A DNA stretch of 64,000 nt, taken from Algibacter pectinivorans (lineage in GTDB: Bacteria > Bacteroidota > Bacteroidia > Flavobacteriales > Flavobacteriaceae). Below the pieces are notes generated by a model. The model was given only the letters and a program-made list of their open reading frames with translations. It searched no databases and was not told where the DNA came from. Positions 53,840 through 62,973 of the stretch are shown one piece after another. A program made the translations under genes and the position numbers. Every line of letters starts with the position of its first letter. The stretch's first letter is position 1. Location of the stretch: the NCBI RefSeq assembly GCF_900112595.1, contig NZ_FOMI01000003.1, forward strand, positions 124,001 to 188,000. The letters run 5' to 3'.

Positions 53840-54178
53840 TTAAATACACTCAATTTTTTCTAGTTGCTTGTCTAAGAAATCCCAACAATTTTTATTGATT
53901 TCATCGAAAGCTTTAACTAAGGCTTGTCCATATTCTGTAAGTTCTGCGCCTCCGCCGCCTTTACCACCAATACTATTTATGGTAACCGGTTTTTTAGCCG
54001 ATTTATTAACGGAGTCCAACAATTGCCATGCTTTTTTATAAGATATATCAAGTGATTTAGCAGCTTTTGAAAGCGACCCCGTTTTTTGAATAGCCTTTAA
54101 AAGGTGCACTCGACCTTCGCCTAGAAGCACATTGTTATCGGCCTCTATCCAAATTCTACTTTTTATTTTATATCCCAT
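53840..54178 (-). CDS. ModE-like winged-helix regulator lacking the molybdate-binding domain
   Basis: 112 residues. N-terminal ModE/LysR-type winged helix with LLKAIQKTGSLSKAAKSL and SYKKAWQLLDSVN, and the glycine-rich GGKGGGGAELTEYG wing. The C-terminal molbindin (TOBE) domains of ModE are absent, so it cannot sense molybdate in the usual way. It starts 9 bp after moeA and probably controls this operon or a molybdate uptake system elsewhere. Confidence 0.88.
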   Translation of the reverse strand: MGYKIKSRIWIEADNNVLLGEGRVHLLKAIQKTGSLSKAAKSLDISYKKAWQLLDSVNKSAKKPVTINSIGGKGGGGAELTEYGQALVKAFDEINKNCWDFLDKQLEKIECI

Positions 54179-54187
54179 AATAACGTT

Positions 54188-55366
54188 TTAAATAGGTAAT
54201 AGAATAACCTCTATAGTATCTCCTTCATTAATATCCGTAACCGTTTCTGGAGCATAAACTAAGGCATTAGAAAGGGCAAAAGTTTGCAACATCGATGAGT
54301 TTTGGCCTTCCAAAATCTCAACAGTTCCATTGCTATAAATGGCTTTTAGGAACTGGGGTCTATCGCCTTTTTTCTTAAAACTTGAAACAGATTTGGCGGT
54401 AACCCTAGGTAATTCTTCAGCATCTCTATTCATTAGTTTTTGCAAGGCTATAAACACATAAATATAAAAACACGATAGAGCAGCAGCGGGGTTACCGGGT
54501 AAGGCAAAAATTTGGGTATCATTCTTTTTGCCGTAAAACAAAGGCTTTCCTGGTTTTTGTTTTACTTTATAAAAAAGCTCTTGGACTTTTAATTCGTTTA
54601 AGGCTTTGCCAACAAAATCGTAATCGCCAACAGAAATTCCACCCGTAATAAGAACAAGGTCATTGTTGTTTATTGCTGTTTGAAGCGTTTCGATAGTTTT
54701 AGCGTAATTGTCTTCCACTTTGTAGCGCGTAACATCATAAAACTTTAAACTGTACAGCGCGCTTAAAAGCATTTTAGAATTGCTCTCGTAAATTTTCCCG
54801 AAAGTTAATTCTTGGCCAGCTTCAACCAACTCATTACCTGTAGTAACCAGTGCAATATTTGGTTTTTTGAATACAGAAACTTCTGTTATACCTAATGAAA
54901 TAAGATAACCAATAGCGGCAGGTGTTAACTTAGTGCCTTTTTTTAAAGCAATATCTCCGGTTTTTACCTGTTCGCCTAATGGTCTGATGTTTTGCTGTGT
55001 ATGCGCTTGTATTTCTAGAGTGATACTGTGTCCTGTTTTGGAGACCTTTTCTTGCATCATAACAGCATTAGCCGAATCTGGTACAGCCGCTCCTGTAAAT
55101 ATTCTAACAGCTTCTCCTTTTTTTAGTGTAGGCCGGTGTCCATCGCCAGCTTTAATTTCGCCAATTAAAGTGTATGTTAAATTATCATGTAAATTGAGAG
55201 CATATCCGTCCATGGCCGATTGCCTAAACGGCGGCATATTAATAGGTGATATAATATCTTTAAATAAGAAATAACCTCCCGCTTTTTCAACACGCTTAAT
55301 GGTTTCTTTTAAAAGCGGTTTACTGCTATGTTTTACAATTGAAATGGCTTCAGGAATAGAGATCAT
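54188..55366 (-). CDS. moeA: Molybdopterin molybdenumtransferase
   Basis: 392 residues. MoeA domains in order: N-terminal linker (PPFRQSAMDGYAL), GEIKAGDGH, IFTGAAVPDSANAVMMQE, the MPT-binding core (TGNELVEAGQ, ITGGISVGDYDFV, ALPGNPAAALSCF) and the C-terminal beta domain. It inserts molybdate into adenylylated molybdopterin. It is the first gene of the minus-strand Moco operon and is divergent from the crp/fnr gene across 220 bp. Confidence 0.95.
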   Translation of the reverse strand: MISIPEAISIVKHSSKPLLKETIKRVEKAGGYFLFKDIISPINMPPFRQSAMDGYALNLHDNLTYTLIGEIKAGDGHRPTLKKGEAVRIFTGAAVPDSANAVMMQEKVSKTGHSITLEIQAHTQQNIRPLGEQVKTGDIALKKGTKLTPAAIGYLISLGITEVSVFKKPNIALVTTGNELVEAGQELTFGKIYESNSKMLLSALYSLKFYDVTRYKVEDNYAKTIETLQTAINNNDLVLITGGISVGDYDFVGKALNELKVQELFYKVKQKPGKPLFYGKKNDTQIFALPGNPAAALSCFYIYVFIALQKLMNRDAEELPRVTAKSVSSFKKKGDRPQFLKAIYSNGTVEILEGQNSSMLQTFALSNALVYAPETVTDINEGDTIEVILLPI

Positions 55367-55389
55367 AAGTGTTTTTCGTTATGTCTTTG

Positions 55390-55397
55390 CAAATATA
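55390..55397 (-). promoter_or_regulatory. -7 box TATATTTG for the Moco operon
   Basis: An exact TAnnTTTG match on the minus strand, 23 nt before the moeA start. No TTG at -33. Confidence 0.55.
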
Positions 55398-55547
55398 ACG
55401 AATCTGTTTTAGTTGGTCCATATTATAAATGGTTCTTCTAAAATTAATAGAAATCAAATAAAAAATGGCTGTTAAAATTTAGATTACTTAATTAGTAAGT
55501 GTATTTTATTGTAGGACTTGTAAAAATAACATTCTAAGTATGCTTTT

Positions 55548-55573
55548 TAAGTATTAATACGTATTTTTACGTA
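55548..55573. promoter_or_regulatory. Two overlapping Fnr-architecture palindromes before crp/fnr
   Basis: TAAGTA-TTAA-TACGTA (55548-55563, one mismatch) overlaps the perfect TACGTA-TTTT-TACGTA (55558-55573). They are centred 31 and 21 bp before the start codon of the Crp/Fnr gene. Shared spacing with the boxes at nirB, narK and nrtA suggests autoregulation by the encoded protein. Confidence 0.6.
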
Positions 55574-55586
55574 AATATATAACTTC

Positions 55587-56336
55587 ATGTTGGTTTCTAC
55601 ATCAAACGATCCTTTCGAAAATAAAACATCATTAGATGGCACCTGCGGTGTTTGTGGAAGCCATAATTGCTTGATACATAATTTTTATGACGTGCTATTT
55701 AATTCCAAAGAAGCACGAAATAATCCTATACTAAAGTGTCAAAAAGGACAACAGTTTATTATAGAAGGCGCTCCAGTAAATGGGCTTTATTTTATAAAAT
55801 CTGGTACTGTTAAGGTTATTAGAACAGGTATAAATGGCCGCGAACAGATTGTACGTTTTGCAAAGGCGTGTGAAATTGTCGGGCATCGTGGTTTTGGAAC
55901 TCAAGAGTATTATTCTATTGGAGCTATTGCTTTGCAAGACACCGAGTTGTATTATTTTGCTAAAGAAAAATTACAGGACTATTTACTTGAAAATCCGAAA
56001 TTTGCTTATAGCATGATGTTGTTTTATGCTAATGAGTTAAATAGAAGTGAGAATAAAGTAAAGTCTATTTCTCAAATGACAGTTCGTGAGCGTGTTATAG
56101 ATACCTTACTATATATTAACCGCAAGTTTGGCGACTTACGTGGCTTTTTAAATTTACCTTTAAGTAGAAGGGAGTATGCAGATTATGCAGGAACTACCGA
56201 AGAACAGGTAATTCGAGTCTTTTCTATCTTAAAAAAAGAAGGCTTAATAAGTGCTAAAGGGAAAAAAATTGGCATTACAGATGTGCAGCTTTTAAAAAAT
56301 GAAATTAGTGAGCATAACTATTTCTTAGATACCTAA
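55587..56336 (+). CDS. Crp/Fnr-family regulator with an Fnr-like N-terminal cysteine cluster
   Basis: 249 residues. The N-terminus has C20-x2-C23-x4-C28, almost the C-x2-C-x5-C pattern of the Fnr iron-sulfur cluster; C51 and C95 are candidate fourth ligands. A cyclic-nucleotide-binding-like beta roll (about 45-150), a dimer helix (about 150-175) and a winged HTH (about 185-235) with SRREYADYAGTTEEQVIRVF follow. The recognition helix keeps the E...R pair typical of the family. Oxygen or NO sensing through a cluster is possible but unproven. It lies between the Moco operon and the nrt operon, with boxes in its own promoter. Confidence 0.88.
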   Translation: MLVSTSNDPFENKTSLDGTCGVCGSHNCLIHNFYDVLFNSKEARNNPILKCQKGQQFIIEGAPVNGLYFIKSGTVKVIRTGINGREQIVRFAKACEIVGHRGFGTQEYYSIGAIALQDTELYYFAKEKLQDYLLENPKFAYSMMLFYANELNRSENKVKSISQMTVRERVIDTLLYINRKFGDLRGFLNLPLSRREYADYAGTTEEQVIRVFSILKKEGLISAKGKKIGITDVQLLKNEISEHNYFLDT

Positions 56337-56695
56337 TATCTTCAAAACGTTTTAATTACAAACCATCCTATAACTACCTTTTAGGTTGAAAATGTAAAAG
56401 TATTTATTCTAGTTTCAGTAATTCTTTTTAGAGTAAATAATTATTGCTTTCTTTTTTAGTATCTACTTTGTTTTTCTTGTTTTTACTTAATTTACGTAGG
56501 TATACGTATTATTTATTTTACTTTCAACTATTTGTTTGTTAGGTTTTTACGATTAAAACATGATTTTTAGCAGGTTTTGTTATGGTTTAAAAAGAGGTAT
56601 AGATATGGGGATACTCATAAAATGAAATAAACTCTACTTATATATTTGCCTTGAATAAGTATTAATACTTAGAATAAACTTAAAACATAACAAAA
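56337..56695. other. Gene-free promoter region before nrtA
   Basis: 359 bp without a gene. It contains a -7-like TATATTTG at 56641-56648 and the perfect palindrome at 56656-56671. No terminator hairpin for the crp/fnr gene is obvious, and the rest is featureless AT-rich sequence. Confidence 0.5.
56656..56671. promoter_or_regulatory. Perfect 16-bp Fnr-architecture palindrome before nrtA
   Basis: TAAGTATTAATACTTA is identical to its own reverse complement. It is centred 32 bp before the nrtA start and follows a -7 box (TATATTTG, 56641-56648) by 7 nt. It would therefore lie over the transcription start if that box is used, a typical repressor position. Confidence 0.62.
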
Positions 56696-58090
56696 ATGAA
56701 ATCTCTACTAAAAAAAACAACTTGGATTTTACCCGTTGCTGCTTTATTAATAGCCTGCGGTGGAAAAGAAAAGAAAAATGCAATAGCAGAAAACACAGCT
56801 ACTCAAACTTCTAAAACTAAAACCTTAGCTATTGAAAAGCCTCAATTAACTTTTGGTTTTATTAAATTAACAGATATGGCGCCTTTAGCTATAGCAAAAG
56901 AAAAAGGGTTTTTTGAAGATGAAGGTTTATTTGTCTCGGTTGAGGCACAGTCAAACTGGAAAAATGTTTTGGATCGTGTAATAGATGGTCAGCTAGATGG
57001 TTCTCATATGTTAGCAGGTCAGCCTATTGCGGCAGGTGCAGGTTTTGGACGTCAAGCTAAATTGGTTACTGCTTTTTCAATGGATTTAAATGGTAACGGT
57101 ATTACAGTATCCAACGATGTTTGGTCTAAAATGAAGCCAAATGTACCAGTGGGTACCGATGGAAAGCCTATTCATCCCATTAAAGCAGAAGCATTAAAGC
57201 CTGTTATAGATGAGTATAAAACTAATGGTAACGCTTTTAAAATGGGTATGGTATTTCCGGTATCTACACATAATTATGAAATTAGATATTGGTTGGCCGC
57301 AGCTGGAATTCATCCAGGTATGTACACAGCAGATAATGTACAAGGCCAAATCGATGCCGAGGTTTTACTATCTGTAACGCCTCCGCCACAAATGCCAGCT
57401 ACACTTGAAGCGGGTACTATTTATGGTTACTGTGTAGGTGAGCCATGGAACCAACAAGCCGTTTTTAAAGGTATTGGTGTTCCTGTGGTAACTAACTACG
57501 ACATCTGGAAAAATAACCCAGAAAAAGTATTTGTAATGACAGAGAAATTTGTTGAGGACAACCCTAATACGGCTATTGCTGTAACTAAAGCCTTAATTAG
57601 AGCAGGAAAATGGTTAGATGAACCATCAAATAGAGCAGAAGCAGTTAAAATTTTATCGATGTCTCAATATGTTGGTGCTCCAGAAGAAGTATTAGCTAAT
57701 TCTATGACAGGAACTTTCGAGTTTGAAAAAGGAGACAAACGTGAGATGCCAGATTTTAATGTGTTTTACAAGTACAATGCAACATATCCTTTTTATTCTG
57801 ATGGGATTTGGTTTTTAACTCAAATGAGAAGATGGGGACAAATTCCTGAAGCAAAACCAGCAGATTGGTATGCCAATACTATTAAAGATATTTACAGACC
57901 AGATATCTGGACAAAAGCTGCAAAACTTTTAGTAGAAGAAGGTAATATTCCTGCAGGAGATATTCCAACAACCGATGGCTACAAACCTGCTACTACAGAT
58001 TTTATAGATGGTACGTTGTATGATGCCAAAGATCCTATCGCTTACATTAATAGTTTTAAAATTGGTAACAAGGATAAAGCGGTACAATAA
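56696..58090 (+). CDS. nrtA: Nitrate ABC transporter, substrate-binding lipoprotein
   Basis: 464 residues. Lipoprotein signal with LIAC (C21), then an NrtA/SsuA-like periplasmic-binding fold: [52 protein letters not shown] and YCVGEPWNQ. The last motif is typical of nitrate-binding members. It captures nitrate in the periplasm for the NrtB permease. A 21-bp hairpin separates it from nrtB. Confidence 0.92.
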   Translation: MKSLLKKTTWILPVAALLIACGGKEKKNAIAENTATQTSKTKTLAIEKPQLTFGFIKLTDMAPLAIAKEKGFFEDEGLFVSVEAQSNWKNVLDRVIDGQLDGSHMLAGQPIAAGAGFGRQAKLVTAFSMDLNGNGITVSNDVWSKMKPNVPVGTDGKPIHPIKAEALKPVIDEYKTNGNAFKMGMVFPVSTHNYEIRYWLAAAGIHPGMYTADNVQGQIDAEVLLSVTPPPQMPATLEAGTIYGYCVGEPWNQQAVFKGIGVPVVTNYDIWKNNPEKVFVMTEKFVEDNPNTAIAVTKALIRAGKWLDEPSNRAEAVKILSMSQYVGAPEEVLANSMTGTFEFEKGDKREMPDFNVFYKYNATYPFYSDGIWFLTQMRRWGQIPEAKPADWYANTIKDIYRPDIWTKAAKLLVEEGNIPAGDIPTTDGYKPATTDFIDGTLYDAKDPIAYINSFKIGNKDKAVQ

Positions 58091-58104
58091 CATAAAATAA
58101 ATTA

Positions 58105-58154
58105 TTGTTAGTTCTGGTGATTTTACCCATCACTAAAATCACTAGAACTAACAA
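58105..58154 (+). promoter_or_regulatory. Long hairpin between nrtA and nrtB
   Basis: TTGTTAGTTCT-G-GTGATTTTA pairs with TAAAATCAC-T-AGAACTAACAA (21 pairs including one G-T) around an 8-nt loop. A short CGTTTTT follows. It may be a partial terminator or an mRNA 3'-end stabiliser that gives more binding protein than permease. Confidence 0.75.
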
Positions 58155-58190
58155 CGTTTTTAAAAGAAAGAATACACTAAATAAATCATC

Positions 58191-59297
58191 ATGAAGCAAA
58201 GTTTAACATTAGGAAAAGTAACCAAATTTATGGGACTCGGTTTTTTAAGTACTTTAAAAGACCTATTTACAGGGAAGCTAGATAAGGAAGATTTTAAAAC
58301 TTTTTTACGTAAAACGGTAGTGCCAATTGCTTCTATTCTGTTATTTATTGGTTTGTGGCACATGGGAGCAAAGTCGTTGTATAATATTGAAGCTAACCAT
58401 AAAATTGAAAAGGCTTTAACAGATCAAGGTCAGGAGGCGGCTGATGCTTTACGTGCTTGTATAGCATCGGGAGAGTCTGGATGCCAGCCAAACACATTAC
58501 CATCGCCAAGTCAGGTTTGGGATTCTTATAAATCACTATTACGTGACCATAATATTATTGCGGCAGATAAAGCGGCATTTATAGAAAAAACAGCTGCATT
58601 AAACGAAACACGGATAGCACAGGGTTTAGATCCTATAACCTATACGGGAAGACCATCGTTTGTAGATCAAATTTTTAGAAGTTTAAAAACGGTATTTGCT
58701 GGTTTTTTATTAGCCTTATTTATTGCGGTGCCAGTAGGTATTTTTATTGGATTGAGTCCTACTTTAAAAAGTGCTTTTAATTGGTTTATTCAAATATTTA
58801 AACCTGTATCGCCAGTGGTTTGGTACTTGTTGGTTTTTATGATTGTAAAAACATTATTAATAGGCTCTAATGAAGATAGCTCGTTTACTATCTCGTTTAT
58901 TAGTGTAGGATTATGTTCTATGTGGGCTACTTTAGTTAATACTGCAATGGGTGTATCGTCTGTAGATAAGGATTATATAAATGTTGCCAAAGTATTAAAG
59001 CTTGGTAATTTTCAGAAAATATTTAAAGTAGTTTTACCATCGTCTTTACCATTAATTTTTACAGGTTTAAAAATTACATTATCGGTAGCGTGGATGGTTT
59101 TAATTGCTATTGAGTTATTAGCCCAAAGTCCTGGTTTAGGATTGTTTGTTTGGGAAGAATTCCAAAATGGAGCAAACGACTCTAACGCAAAAATTATTGT
59201 TGCGATGTTTGTAATTGGTATTATAGGGTTCTTGTTAGACCGCTTAATGCTAACGATACAAAACTGGGTGAGTTTTGATAAAACGGATGCGATATAA
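58191..59297 (+). CDS. nrtB: Nitrate ABC transporter permease
   Basis: 368 residues, larger than usual NrtB (about 280) owing to an N-terminal extension with one helix (about 43-62) and a periplasmic segment (about 65-150). The binding-protein-dependent permease domain follows (about 160-360) with the EAA-like loop NVAKVLKLGNFQKIFKVVLPSSLP. Expected to form a homodimeric channel with the two ATPases downstream. A 250-bp spacer with a repeat element precedes the first ATPase gene. Confidence 0.92.
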   Translation: MKQSLTLGKVTKFMGLGFLSTLKDLFTGKLDKEDFKTFLRKTVVPIASILLFIGLWHMGAKSLYNIEANHKIEKALTDQGQEAADALRACIASGESGCQPNTLPSPSQVWDSYKSLLRDHNIIAADKAAFIEKTAALNETRIAQGLDPITYTGRPSFVDQIFRSLKTVFAGFLLALFIAVPVGIFIGLSPTLKSAFNWFIQIFKPVSPVVWYLLVFMIVKTLLIGSNEDSSFTISFISVGLCSMWATLVNTAMGVSSVDKDYINVAKVLKLGNFQKIFKVVLPSSLPLIFTGLKITLSVAWMVLIAIELLAQSPGLGLFVWEEFQNGANDSNAKIIVAMFVIGIIGFLLDRLMLTIQNWVSFDKTDAI

Positions 59298-59376
59298 TTA
59301 TTGACAAAAGGCGAAAGTTTAGCTCATTTTAAGATAAGCTAATGATTGCTAACTGAGAACAGGCAACAGCAAACTT

Positions 59377-59465
59377 ACCCGCGTTAGGGATTGTAATGAA
59401 AAGCCCACAGCGGAGGCACGGAGCGAGGACTTGTAATGTAAAGCCCGACCCTTGTGGTAACGCCC
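59377..59465. repeat. GC-rich structured repeat in the nrtB-nrtC spacer
   Basis: An 89-bp block markedly richer in GC than its surroundings. It contains a direct repeat of 17 bp (59390-59406 and 59430-59446; TTGTAATG-AAAGCCC core, 15/17, period 40) and ends in short inverted GCGTTA/TAACGC. It looks like an interspersed palindromic repeat of the kind found in flavobacterial intergenic regions. Copy number must be checked in the genome. Confidence 0.6.
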
Positions 59466-59548
59466 AAAAAAACTGACTTTAAATGTGAATTGTTTAACTA
59501 AGAATACTGGATAAACAACAGGCAAGTAAACGTATAAAGATATAAGAA

Positions 59549-60397
59549 ATGGCATATTTAGAATTAAATAATATTTATAAAACTTACGGACAAGGTGATA
59601 GCGCAACCGAAGTATTGTCCAATATTAATTTGACAATTGAAGAAGGTGAGTTTGTAGCTATTGTGGGATTTACTGGTAGTGGTAAAACAACTTTGGTAAA
59701 TTTAATTAATGGCTTAATAGAACCAACTAAAGGCGAGGTTTTGTTTAAAGGTGCGCCTGTGCAAGGAACGAGTCATGAACGTGGTGTGATTTTTCAGAAT
59801 TATTCGTTGCTGCCTTGGTTAACCGTAGGACAAAATGTTTTTATGGCTGTTAAGGAGGCTTTTCCGAAAAAGAGTAAAACCGAGTTAAACGACATTGTTG
59901 CAGAATATGTTGAAATGGTGAGTTTAACACCGGCTATTAATAAACGTCCTAAGGAATTATCTGGTGGTATGCGCCAACGTGTTGCTGTGGCTAGGGCCTT
60001 AGCCATGAAACCAGAAATGATAATTATGGATGAGCCTTTAGGGGCGCTAGATGCTTTAACGCGCGGCAATTTACAGGACGAGATTTTAAATATTTGGGGT
60101 AAAGATAAGCGTACCGCTTTATTGATTACTAACGATGTTGATGAGGGTATTTATATGGCCGATCGTATTATTCCATTACGACCTGGGCCAAACGCCACTT
60201 TAGGACCTGAGTTTAAAATAGATTTAGAGCGCCCTAGAGATAAAACAGAAATGAACGATAACGCGAATTTTAAGGAAACTAGAAATGCCATTATTGAGTA
60301 TTTAATGGATATTGGCGATGAAAGAAAATCGAAATCTACAGTAGAATATGTGCTTCCGGAATTGAGTCCGAAGGATTTTGTAAACCAGTTTAAATAA
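59549..60397 (+). CDS. nrtC: Nitrate ABC transporter ATPase, first subunit
   Basis: 282 residues. Walker [11 protein letters not shown]-loop in [11 protein letters not shown], signature LSGGMRQRV, Walker [12 protein letters not shown]. The switch histidine is replaced: ITNDVDEG in place of ITHDVDEA. It lacks the NrtA-like C-terminal domain of cyanobacterial NrtC. Together with the next gene it forms a heterodimer of ATPases; the sites may be unequal. Confidence 0.9.
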   Translation: MAYLELNNIYKTYGQGDSATEVLSNINLTIEEGEFVAIVGFTGSGKTTLVNLINGLIEPTKGEVLFKGAPVQGTSHERGVIFQNYSLLPWLTVGQNVFMAVKEAFPKKSKTELNDIVAEYVEMVSLTPAINKRPKELSGGMRQRVAVARALAMKPEMIIMDEPLGALDALTRGNLQDEILNIWGKDKRTALLITNDVDEGIYMADRIIPLRPGPNATLGPEFKIDLERPRDKTEMNDNANFKETRNAIIEYLMDIGDERKSKSTVEYVLPELSPKDFVNQFK

Positions 60398-60404
60398 GAT
60401 TTTT

Positions 60405-61235
60405 ATGAGTGCTATAATGGATAATAAAAGAGAAGCAAGTTTAGTGGGAAATGGTCTTTTTCCGTCTAAGGATGTTATGTTGGATTTAAAAAACCTTAAA
60501 AAGGTGTATCCAACGCCAAAGGGTGATTATGTGGTTCTTGAAGATTTAAATCTGCAGATTAGAAAGGAAGAGTTTGTTACCATTATTGGTCATTCTGGTT
60601 GCGGAAAAACCACTATGCTGTCTATGATTGCTGGATTAAATCCTATTTCGGGAGGAAATATCTCGGTATTAGGAAAACATATTAAAGGTCCGGGACCAGA
60701 TAGAGGTGTTATTTTTCAGGCGCCTAGCTTAATGCCTTGGATGACAACCTTACAGAACGTTATGTTAGGTGTTAACCAAGTATTTCCGCATGCATCAAAA
60801 GCCCAACGTACCGATATTGCTAAATATTATTTACAAAAGGTAGGTATGGAAGATTCGTTTAATAAACGAGCTTCGGAGTTATCTCAAGGTATGCAACAAC
60901 GGGTAGGTATTGCAAGGGCATTTGCTATTAAGCCAAAAGTATTATTACTAGATGAGCCTTTTGGAATGTTAGATTCGTTAACAAGAGGGGAACTACAAGA
61001 TATACTTATAGAAATTTGGAATAAGGAAAAAATTACTGCGGTTATGATTACACACGATGTGGACGAGGCTATTTTTCTAGCAGATCGCGTGGTAATGATG
61101 ACTAGTGGTCCTAAGGCTAAAATTGGCGATATTTTAAATATTGATTTTGAAAGACCTAGAACTCGTAAGTCGGTTTTAGAGCATAACGATTACTACAAAT
61201 ACAGAAAACACTTAATTGATTTTTTAGAACATTAA
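60405..61235 (+). CDS. nrtD: Nitrate ABC transporter ATPase, second subunit
   Basis: 276 residues. Walker [11 protein letters not shown]-loop [11 protein letters not shown], signature LSQGMQQRV (Q for the second G), Walker [12 protein letters not shown] and a normal switch histidine in ITHDVDEA. It starts 7 nt after nrtC. In the heterodimer its variant signature would face the histidine-less site of NrtC, giving one weak and one canonical ATP site. Confidence 0.9.
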   Translation: MSAIMDNKREASLVGNGLFPSKDVMLDLKNLKKVYPTPKGDYVVLEDLNLQIRKEEFVTIIGHSGCGKTTMLSMIAGLNPISGGNISVLGKHIKGPGPDRGVIFQAPSLMPWMTTLQNVMLGVNQVFPHASKAQRTDIAKYYLQKVGMEDSFNKRASELSQGMQQRVGIARAFAIKPKVLLLDEPFGMLDSLTRGELQDILIEIWNKEKITAVMITHDVDEAIFLADRVVMMTSGPKAKIGDILNIDFERPRTRKSVLEHNDYYKYRKHLIDFLEH

Positions 61236-61363
61236 CTAAAAAATAAAACAAATACAGGTTGTGCTTTTTTTGAGGTTATGAAAATGTTTTTTTCATGATT
61301 ACAGGATAATTACAGCTATAAATTAACAAAAACTCAAACAATCAAAAATTAAAAACAAGTAAC

Positions 61364-62617
61364 ATGAAAAAACAATATGTATTAATAGGTTTACTAGCCC
61401 TAGTGGTTCAATTTGCACAAGCGCAGTTTACATTAGATGGAGAATTTAGACCAAGAACAGAGTATCGTAACGGATTTGGAAGTATTATTCCTGATGCGGC
61501 AGATCCTGGTTTTGGTATTTCAACACGTGTTAGGTTAAATGCAGGCTATAATACCGAGGCTTATAAATTTTACGTAAGTTTTCAAGACATTATGGTTTGG
61601 GGGGAAAACAGACAAATTTTACCTTACGACCAAAACAACTCGTTTGCTGTATTTCAAGCGTGGGCAGATATCCAGTTAGGTGAAGGTTTTTCTACCAAAT
61701 TAGGGCGTCAAGTGCTGTCTTACGACGATCAAAGAATTTTTGGAGGTCTAGATTGGGCACAACAAGGGCGTAATCATGATGCGGCATTGTTAAAATACAA
61801 AAAAGGTAAATTTATGGCCGATGTTGGTTTAGCTTTTAGTCAAGATTACTCTAACCCAACTGGGTTTCAATCTGTAGGAACGGAATACTCAACTACTGGT
61901 TTTTTCTCTTATAAAACTATGCAATACTTATATTTAAATCAAGCTTGGGATAATTTTACAGGTAGCTTATTAATTTTAAATAATGGTTTCCAAAAGTATG
62001 ATACAGATAGTAATCCAGATGGTGTTAATAGCATTCAAACCATAGGAACGCATTTAAATTATAAAAAAGGAAAATTTGGAGCTGCAGCGAATGCCTTTTT
62101 GCAAATGGGAGATACAGTTGATGGTGCTTATTTATTAGGTTTAGATTTTACATATAAATCTTCAGATAAAGTAACACTTGGTGCAGGATTAGAAATTATT
62201 AGCGGAAACGATACTGAAACTACCGATAGCGAAGCTTTCTTTCCTTTATACGGAACCAATCATAAATTTAACGGATTTATGGATTATTTCTATGTGGGTA
62301 ACCACGCAAATAGTATTGGTTTAGTAGATGTACACGCTAGTGCTACCTTTAAACTAGGTGCAAAGTCTAGTTTAATGGTTAAGGCTTTAAATTTTAGCGG
62401 CGAGCAAGAATTAGCAAGCGGAGAAAAATCTTTAGGAACAGAAATCGATATTGTGTTTAAAAAAGCATTTAATGGATACGCATTGGTAGCGGGTTATTCG
62501 CAAATGTTTGCAAACGACGGTATGTACGAACTTAAAGGTGTTACTGAGGACGCTGCTGCAGATATGCAAAACTGGGCTTGGGCCATGTTAGTTATTAAGC
62601 CTAAGTTTTTAAACTAA
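61364..62617 (+). CDS. Outer-membrane porin of the alginate-export (AlgE-like) family
   Basis: 417 residues. Signal peptide (about 1-20, VVQFAQAQF), then a beta-barrel. Family-like segments are GEFRPRTEYRNGFG, RVRLNAGYNTEAYKFYVSFQD, WADIQLGEGFSTKLGRQVLSYDDQRIFGG shortened to KLGRQVLSYDDQR, and AALLKYKKGKFMADVG. It lies 128 bp after the ATPase genes. Position suggests a nitrate-permeable porin feeding NrtA, although the family name comes from polysaccharide export. Confidence 0.8.
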   Translation: MKKQYVLIGLLALVVQFAQAQFTLDGEFRPRTEYRNGFGSIIPDAADPGFGISTRVRLNAGYNTEAYKFYVSFQDIMVWGENRQILPYDQNNSFAVFQAWADIQLGEGFSTKLGRQVLSYDDQRIFGGLDWAQQGRNHDAALLKYKKGKFMADVGLAFSQDYSNPTGFQSVGTEYSTTGFFSYKTMQYLYLNQAWDNFTGSLLILNNGFQKYDTDSNPDGVNSIQTIGTHLNYKKGKFGAAANAFLQMGDTVDGAYLLGLDFTYKSSDKVTLGAGLEIISGNDTETTDSEAFFPLYGTNHKFNGFMDYFYVGNHANSIGLVDVHASATFKLGAKSSLMVKALNFSGEQELASGEKSLGTEIDIVFKKAFNGYALVAGYSQMFANDGMYELKGVTEDAAADMQNWAWAMLVIKPKFLN

Positions 62618-62973
62618 ATACCGACTATCTTTTTTCATCAGTAAATTGGACGTTTTTCATTTTTTTAAATGTTATTAGTTTGATAGTTCAATTTATGTGA
62701 ATCCCGCTACGGCGGGATTCTTTATTTTGGTTGTAAATATTACTTCAATTTATAGGTTTCACTGTGTTAAAGGTTTACTTTTCTTTAAAGTGTTAGAAGA
62801 CATGATACGTTTAAATAATACCCATTATTAAATCTGTAATTAAAAGAATAGATTTTTAGTAGTTTAATTTTTTATGGTGTATTTTCTTTAAAATGCACAT
62901 AAATTCGATAAAGCGCGATTTTGCAGTCCTTTTTTTATATATTGTGAGCTTTTAAATTCAAACCTATAACTAA
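62618..62973. other. Intergenic region between porin and adhesin genes
   Basis: 356 bp without a gene. It contains the terminator at 62700-62728. The rest is AT-rich, with no clear promoter match. Confidence 0.5.
62700..62728 (+). terminator. Intrinsic terminator of the nrt-porin region
   Basis: A perfect GC-rich 8-bp stem AATCCCGC/GCGGGATT with loop TACG, followed by CTTTATTTT. It lies about 80 nt after the porin stop. Confidence 0.88.
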
